Source of the DNA: Candidatus Firestoneibacteriota bacterium
Lineage (GTDB): Bacteria; Oederibacteriota; JAAXVQ01
Reading direction: 5' to 3'
Assembly (NCBI GenBank): GCA_013335425.1
Contig: JAAXVQ010000019.1
Span: 1 to 8,230 of the forward strand
DNA length: 8,230 nt
Part shown: in pieces, positions 4,956 through 8,230 of the stretch
Position numbering within the stretch: the stretch's first letter is position 1
Layout: each line of letters begins with the position of its first letter
Translations under genes and position numbers: made by a program
The notes under the pieces: generated by a model
Told to the model about the DNA's origin: nothing
Seen by the model: the letters and a program-made list of their open reading frames with translations, nothing else
The model's database searches: none

Positions 4956-6055
4956 GCGCCCTCCGTTTGATTGTGTTCCCATCCCGGCGGCAGGGGAACG
5001 ATTTCCCCCGAGGGCAGCACCAGACTCAAGCCCCGCGCTGCCGGCAACACCTCGCCCACGCAAGTGCAGGGCGTACCCAACCTGCGGAGGCCGTTTGCCA
5101 AAACCGGCACATCGGCCGGGGAGGCTGCAAATAACAATTCGTAATCTTCTCCGCCCTGCAGGGCCAACAACCAAGGCAAGCGCTTGCGGGCTGCCGCCGA
5201 ACGCCGGGTACTCGGAGCCAAAGGCAGTTGCCCGGCCTGCACGCGCGCGCCCACGCCCGAGGCCGCACACAAGCGCCGCAGATCCCCGGCCAAACCATCG
5301 GACAAATCCATCAGCGCATGCACCCGGCCGCTCCGGGCCAAGAAACGCCCTTCGGCCAAACGCGGGATCGGGCGGCGCCAACGCCGCACCGGATACGTCC
5401 GCAGCCGTTGCGGCCTTCGGGAATGCTGCAGCGCCCATAAGCCCGCCCCCGCGCTCCCCAAATCACCGGTGACCATCAGCCGATCACCCGGACGGGCTCC
5501 GCGACGGCAAAGCATTTCGGATTTGGGCACCACGCCCTGTAAAGTCAAGGAAACCAGCATAGGTCCCGGGGACACGTTGGTATCGCCGCCCACCAACCGG
5601 GCACCGTGAATTTTCAGTTCCGCAACCAAACCGCGGACAAAATCCGTCACCTGGACCAAGGGTGCTATGGGCGGCAGCGCCAACACCAAGTGGGCGCGAC
5701 GCGGCATTCCCCCCATGGCGGCAATGTCCGAAAGATTTACCGCCGCCGTCTTGCGCCCCAAAGTGTACGCATCACACCAGGCGAAATCCCAATGCACGCC
5801 TTCAACCAACGCATCCGCAGTCACCAATTCCAAAAACCCCGCCTCAGGGAGGTGCGCCGAAGCGTCGTCTCCGATCCCCAGACAATCTCCGCGGCCGCGT
5901 CCGGCGGCTGTCCGGCGGATGAGGTCAATCAATTCAAATTCGCGCCAAACGCGGACGCCGGAGCGTGGCCGCGGTTTTTCGCTTTGCCGTCGGCGGGCGG
6001 AACCCCTTTGGACAACGAACGGTTTCAAACCGTTCCCTACTGACTTTGTCCCCAC
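4952..6055 (-). CDS. thiL: Thiamine-monophosphate kinase
   Basis: ThiL phosphorylates thiamine monophosphate to the active cofactor thiamine diphosphate using ATP in the cytosol. All family motifs are intact and in order: FELIDLI near the N-terminus, GIGDDASA, TADALVEGVHW, GRKTAAVNLSDIAAMGG and GGDTNVSPGP. LMVTGDLGSAGAGL, MDLSDGLAGDL and GGEDYELLFA follow. The GTG at 6055 has GAAGGGG seven bases upstream and overlaps the TPR gene by 19 bases, giving 367 residues with about 37 before the fold. A TTG at 6028 with AGGG six bases upstream is an alternative inside the palindrome at 6017-6035. No in-frame ATG exists near the fold start. The extension is Arg-rich and probably disordered. Confidence 0.95.
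   Translation of the reverse strand: MGTKSVGNGLKPFVVQRGSARRRQSEKPRPRSGVRVWREFELIDLIRRTAAGRGRGDCLGIGDDASAHLPEAGFLELVTADALVEGVHWDFAWCDAYTLGRKTAAVNLSDIAAMGGMPRRAHLVLALPPIAPLVQVTDFVRGLVAELKIHGARLVGGDTNVSPGPMLVSLTLQGVVPKSEMLCRRGARPGDRLMVTGDLGSAGAGLWALQHSRRPQRLRTYPVRRWRRPIPRLAEGRFLARSGRVHALMDLSDGLAGDLRRLCAASGVGARVQAGQLPLAPSTRRSAAARKRLPWLLALQGGEDYELLFAASPADVPVLANGLRRLGTPCTCVGEVLPAARGLSLVLPSGEIVPLPPGWEHNQTEGA
6017..6035. repeat. 19-bp near-perfect palindrome at the TPR/thiL junction
   Basis: GAACGGTTT (6017-6025), one base C, AAACCGTTC (6027-6035): nine paired bases per arm. It lies immediately after the TPR stop (6037-6039) in the direction of transcription and within the first codons of the thiL frame. 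As - strand RNA it folds to an 8-bp stem with a UGA loop. It could slow ribosomes, modulate thiL initiation or stabilise the upstream message. There is no T-run, so it is not a standard terminator. Confidence 0.7.
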
Positions 6056-6933
6056 GTCCGCACCCCTTCGCCCGGCTTGCCTGCGTCCAGGCGGTTTAAA
6101 CGGGCTTTGGCGTCATCCCAGGTGGTGGCCGGATACTTGTCCAAAATGGTTTGATAAGCCGCACGGGCGGACTTCAAATCGCCTTCCAACTCATAACACC
6201 CGCCGATACGCGCCAAGGCCTCGGCTGCCAAAAATCCGCCGCCATAGGCTTTAACCAAGTCCCGATACGCGGCAATGGCTTCCGGAAATTTCTCTTCTTT
6301 CTCCAACGCCTTGCCTACCCCCAGACGGGCTTCAGCATCCCAGTCGGAATTGGGAAACCGCCGCGAGACCTCGGTAAAGGTCTGCTGCGCCTGAAGATAT
6401 TGGGCGGCATCGAGCATATTGTCGCCGATTTGCAGGCCGGCCCAAGCCGAAAGCACGCTGTTGGGGTTCTGCGCGCGCAGACGCGAATAAATTTCAATGG
6501 AACGCCCCCATTCATGACGCTCCCGGTAGAGATCCGCCATGGCGATCATGGCCTGACGGATATTTTCCTCGGAAGTTTTCAGGTTTAGGATCTTGGTATA
6601 TTGCCGAATGGCGGCGTCATAACGTTTGGCCAGAGTCAAACTTTGCCCTGTCGTCAAATAGCGCTGCACCAGTCGTTCCGGATTTCCCCAGCCGGTCTGG
6701 TAACCCCAAATTTGCACCAAACCCACGACCAACACCAGAACGGCGAGCGTGGTGAGCCAAAAACGCCGCGATGACTTCAGACTGATCGGCGCTTCGCCCG
6801 GTCCGGCCGCCGCCGTCAACGCTTCGGCGGACGGCGTCTCCACAACTTCCGGGACCGGCGTTTTTCGGCTGACGCGTTTGGCTTTCACCACATTTTTCTT
6901 GGAAGCGGCTTGCTTGCGGACCGGTTTGACCAC
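6037..6933 (-). CDS. Membrane-anchored tetratricopeptide-repeat protein
   Basis: I chose the GTG at 6933, with AAGGGAGG eight bases upstream; an in-frame TTG at 6957 would start before the ribosome site. The 298-residue product has a Lys/Arg/Val/Ala-rich cytosolic tail (about 1-57), one transmembrane segment at about 58-78 (FWLTTLAVLVLVVGLVQIWG), then TPR-like helical repeats. Examples are AKRYDAAIRQYTKIL, HEWGRSIEIYSRLRAQNPNS, QQTFTEVSRRFPNSDW, FPEAIAAYRDLVKAYGG and KSARAAYQTILDKYPATTW. Tail-in, TPR-out topology is inferred and resembles YfgM or envelope-associated CpoB-like scaffolds. The precise partner is unknown. It is followed directly by thiL with overlap and follows the small lipoprotein by 78 bases. 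Confidence 0.85.
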   Translation of the reverse strand: MVKPVRKQAASKKNVVKAKRVSRKTPVPEVVETPSAEALTAAAGPGEAPISLKSSRRFWLTTLAVLVLVVGLVQIWGYQTGWGNPERLVQRYLTTGQSLTLAKRYDAAIRQYTKILNLKTSEENIRQAMIAMADLYRERHEWGRSIEIYSRLRAQNPNSVLSAWAGLQIGDNMLDAAQYLQAQQTFTEVSRRFPNSDWDAEARLGVGKALEKEEKFPEAIAAYRDLVKAYGGGFLAAEALARIGGCYELEGDLKSARAAYQTILDKYPATTWDDAKARLNRLDAGKPGEGVRTWGQSQ

Positions 6934-7011
6934 TTTCAAATCCTCCCTTGGGAACAAATGACAAGTTATTCGTCCTTGGCGCTCTCCCGGGGCAATCCCG
7001 GCCTGGGTCGG

Positions 7012-7374
7012 TTAAGGCGCCGTGATCCAGGTTTCTCCCAACAACACACTGCCGTCCGGCCCGTCGCCGCGCACCTGAGCACGATAGCGGCCGGGTTTCC
7101 AAACCGCTTCCAAGGGAATCTGGGTGACAAAGGTCCAGGTTTTCCCTTGATCCTGCGTTTTCAGCGGCAATTGCGGCGAACCGGGCACATCCAAACGCCC
7201 CCGTACATTCCGCGTGCCTTCCGGGGCCTTCACAACAATTTTGACCACGTCTCCGGGATGAATAACCTCAGGCGTTACGGCCACCTCCAAGCGGCCGCTT
7301 AGCACCGGCAGGCCGGCGCAAGCAGGCAGCAGCCCCAGACAAAGCAACAGTCCCATTCTCCGAAAACATCTCAT
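7012..7374 (-). CDS. Small lipoprotein with one Ig-like beta-sandwich domain
   Basis: A 120-residue protein. Residues 1-18 are a lipoprotein signal with lipobox LPAC (Cys19), so the mature protein should be lipid-anchored in the envelope. The remainder is beta-rich (LEVAVTPEVIHPGDVVKIVV, then GRLDVPGSPQLPL, TWTFVTQIPL and KPGRYRAQVRGDG), in the pattern of extracellular Ig-like domains. The ATG at 7374 overlaps the TGA of the upstream amidohydrolase as ATGA. I do not recognise a named family. The PGDVV...P...G-Y arrangement resembles the N-terminal domain of the M23-like lipoprotein at 2063-2959. Function is unknown; a structural or partner-binding envelope role is inferred. Confidence 0.75.
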   Translation of the reverse strand: MRCFRRMGLLLCLGLLPACAGLPVLSGRLEVAVTPEVIHPGDVVKIVVKAPEGTRNVRGRLDVPGSPQLPLKTQDQGKTWTFVTQIPLEAVWKPGRYRAQVRGDGPDGSVLLGETWITAP

Positions 7375-8230
7375 GCTTTTAAAAAATCCAAAGCGGTCTG
7401 AGCTAAAACCGCCGCCCCGGTCACCAGCGCCGCTTCATCAAAATCAAAGGCAGGGTGATGCCAAGGGTGCATAAAGCCTCCGGCCGCCCGGCCCCCGCCC
7501 ACCCGGAAAAAACAAGCCGGGACAGCTCCGGCAAAATAAGTAAAATCCTCGCCGGTCATGACCGGGTGTTCCAGTTCGACCACGCCCGCAGGGCCGGAAA
7601 GTTTTTTGGCCGCGGCCCTGACCGCCGCCGTAACGCCGACATGATTATACAAGGCCGGGTGCCCTGATTCCAATTCAAACCTGCAGGTGGCACGATGCGC
7701 GCGGCAAATGCCCCGGGCAATGCGGCTGACCCGCCGCGGCAAATCCCGGCGCAAGGCGGGGGTCAGGCTGCGCAACGTGCCTTCGAGAACAACGCTCCCG
7801 GCAATGATGTTGAAAGCCGTCCCGCCCTGAATTTTCCCTACCGTAACCACGGCAGGCTCCAAGGGGTCCATCTCCCGCGCCACCAACTGCTGCAAGCCCA
7901 CCACAACTTGCGAAGCGACGGCCACGGCATCCACGCTTTGGTGGGGAAAGGCACCATGTCCGCCTTGTCCGAAAATCGTCAGTACAAAACGGTCCGCAGC
8001 CGCCATCACCGCGCCCGCGCGCAAGGCCACCCGCCCCACGGGCGTGGTGGCGTCGATATGCCCGGCCACGATGGCATCGACCCGCGGATTTTTCAAAACC
8101 CCGGCTCGGATCATGGCCTGTGCCCCGCCCGGAGGCGCCTCCTCACAGGGTTGAAAAATAAGTTTTACCGTTCCGGCAAAATTCCGGCGGTGTTTGGCCA
8201 ACAGCACCGCGGCCCCCAGGGCCATGGTGG
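7371..8230 (-). CDS. M20D-family amidohydrolase (N-acyl amino acid / hippurate hydrolase-like), N-terminus outside window
   Basis: A metal-dependent hydrolase that cleaves amide bonds of N-acylated amino acids or related conjugates. The first visible residues TMALGAAVLL continue a frame whose HDGHT metal motif would lie just off the edge. Visible are the catalytic/metal pair in QPCEEAPPGGA, GHID (a metal-ligand His position), and the dimerisation domain start GQGGHGAFPHQSVDAV. GGTAFNIIAGSVVLEGTLRS, MTGEDFTYFAGAVPACFFRVG and a final HPWHHPAFDFDEAAL metal ligand follow. About 286 of an expected 390-400 residues are present, all with intact motifs. A methionine at 8225 is internal, not the start. 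The substrate cannot be read from sequence. The TGA at 7371-7373 overlaps the next lipoprotein ATG. Confidence 0.92.
   Translation of the reverse strand, partial: TMALGAAVLLAKHRRNFAGTVKLIFQPCEEAPPGGAQAMIRAGVLKNPRVDAIVAGHIDATTPVGRVALRAGAVMAAADRFVLTIFGQGGHGAFPHQSVDAVAVASQVVVGLQQLVAREMDPLEPAVVTVGKIQGGTAFNIIAGSVVLEGTLRSLTPALRRDLPRRVSRIARGICRAHRATCRFELESGHPALYNHVGVTAAVRAAAKKLSGPAGVVELEHPVMTGEDFTYFAGAVPACFFRVGGGRAAGGFMHPWHHPAFDFDEAALVTGAAVLAQTALDFLKA

Noticed and set aside
4512..5438. A 308-residue reading that would make TsaE the C-terminus of a longer protein
   Set aside because: The upstream 161 residues are a Gly/Ala/Arg-rich shadow of thiL in another frame; TsaE has its own ATG with a ribosome site in an ATGA overlap.

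Overview
The window reads as two unrelated pieces of DNA joined at roughly position 530. The left piece (1 to about 530) is very GC-rich (50 of 60 bases are G or C in 61-120, counted by hand). It encodes on the + strand the C-terminal 79 residues of an Lsr2-type nucleoid protein, a family essentially restricted to Actinobacteria, followed by a hairpin-rich stretch with no clear gene. The right piece (about 530 to 8230) has moderate GC content (24 of 60 bases in 841-900), and every gene in it is on the - strand. Two lipoproteins with lipobox signal peptides suggest a diderm bacterium. The phylum cannot be named from the sequence; an uncultured lineage in a metagenome assembly is plausible. The join is most simply an assembly chimera, with horizontal transfer as the less likely alternative.

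Reading the right piece in the direction of transcription (from 8230 down), the first block is a tightly packed run. It holds an M20D-family amidohydrolase (5' end outside the window), a 120-residue lipoprotein, a membrane-anchored TPR protein, thiL (thiamine-monophosphate kinase), tsaE, tsaB and rimI. Several junctions are ATGA or short overlaps, so this looks like one transcription unit. TsaE and TsaB serve the t6A37 tRNA modification pathway (TsaD is not in the window), and RimI is a frequent neighbour of TsaB.

A 233-base gap (2960-3192) separates rimI from a second block: an M23/LytM-like lipoprotein, coaE (dephospho-CoA kinase) and a membrane GAF-domain protein. This gap has a good sigma70-type promoter with an A+T-rich tract directly upstream of its -35 box. 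The GAF protein loses recognisable homology at residue about 265, close to the join, and continues into the foreign sequence as a meaningless tail.

The observations most worth checking are the Lsr2/GAF join, the LytM-domain lipoprotein that lacks all three zinc ligands, a coaE gene whose only workable start is ATT overlapping the upstream stop codon, a beta-sandwich domain apparently shared by the two lipoproteins, and a cluster of three perfect-stem hairpins in the actinobacterial piece. I see no CRISPR array, transposase, phage gene, tRNA, rRNA or defence system.
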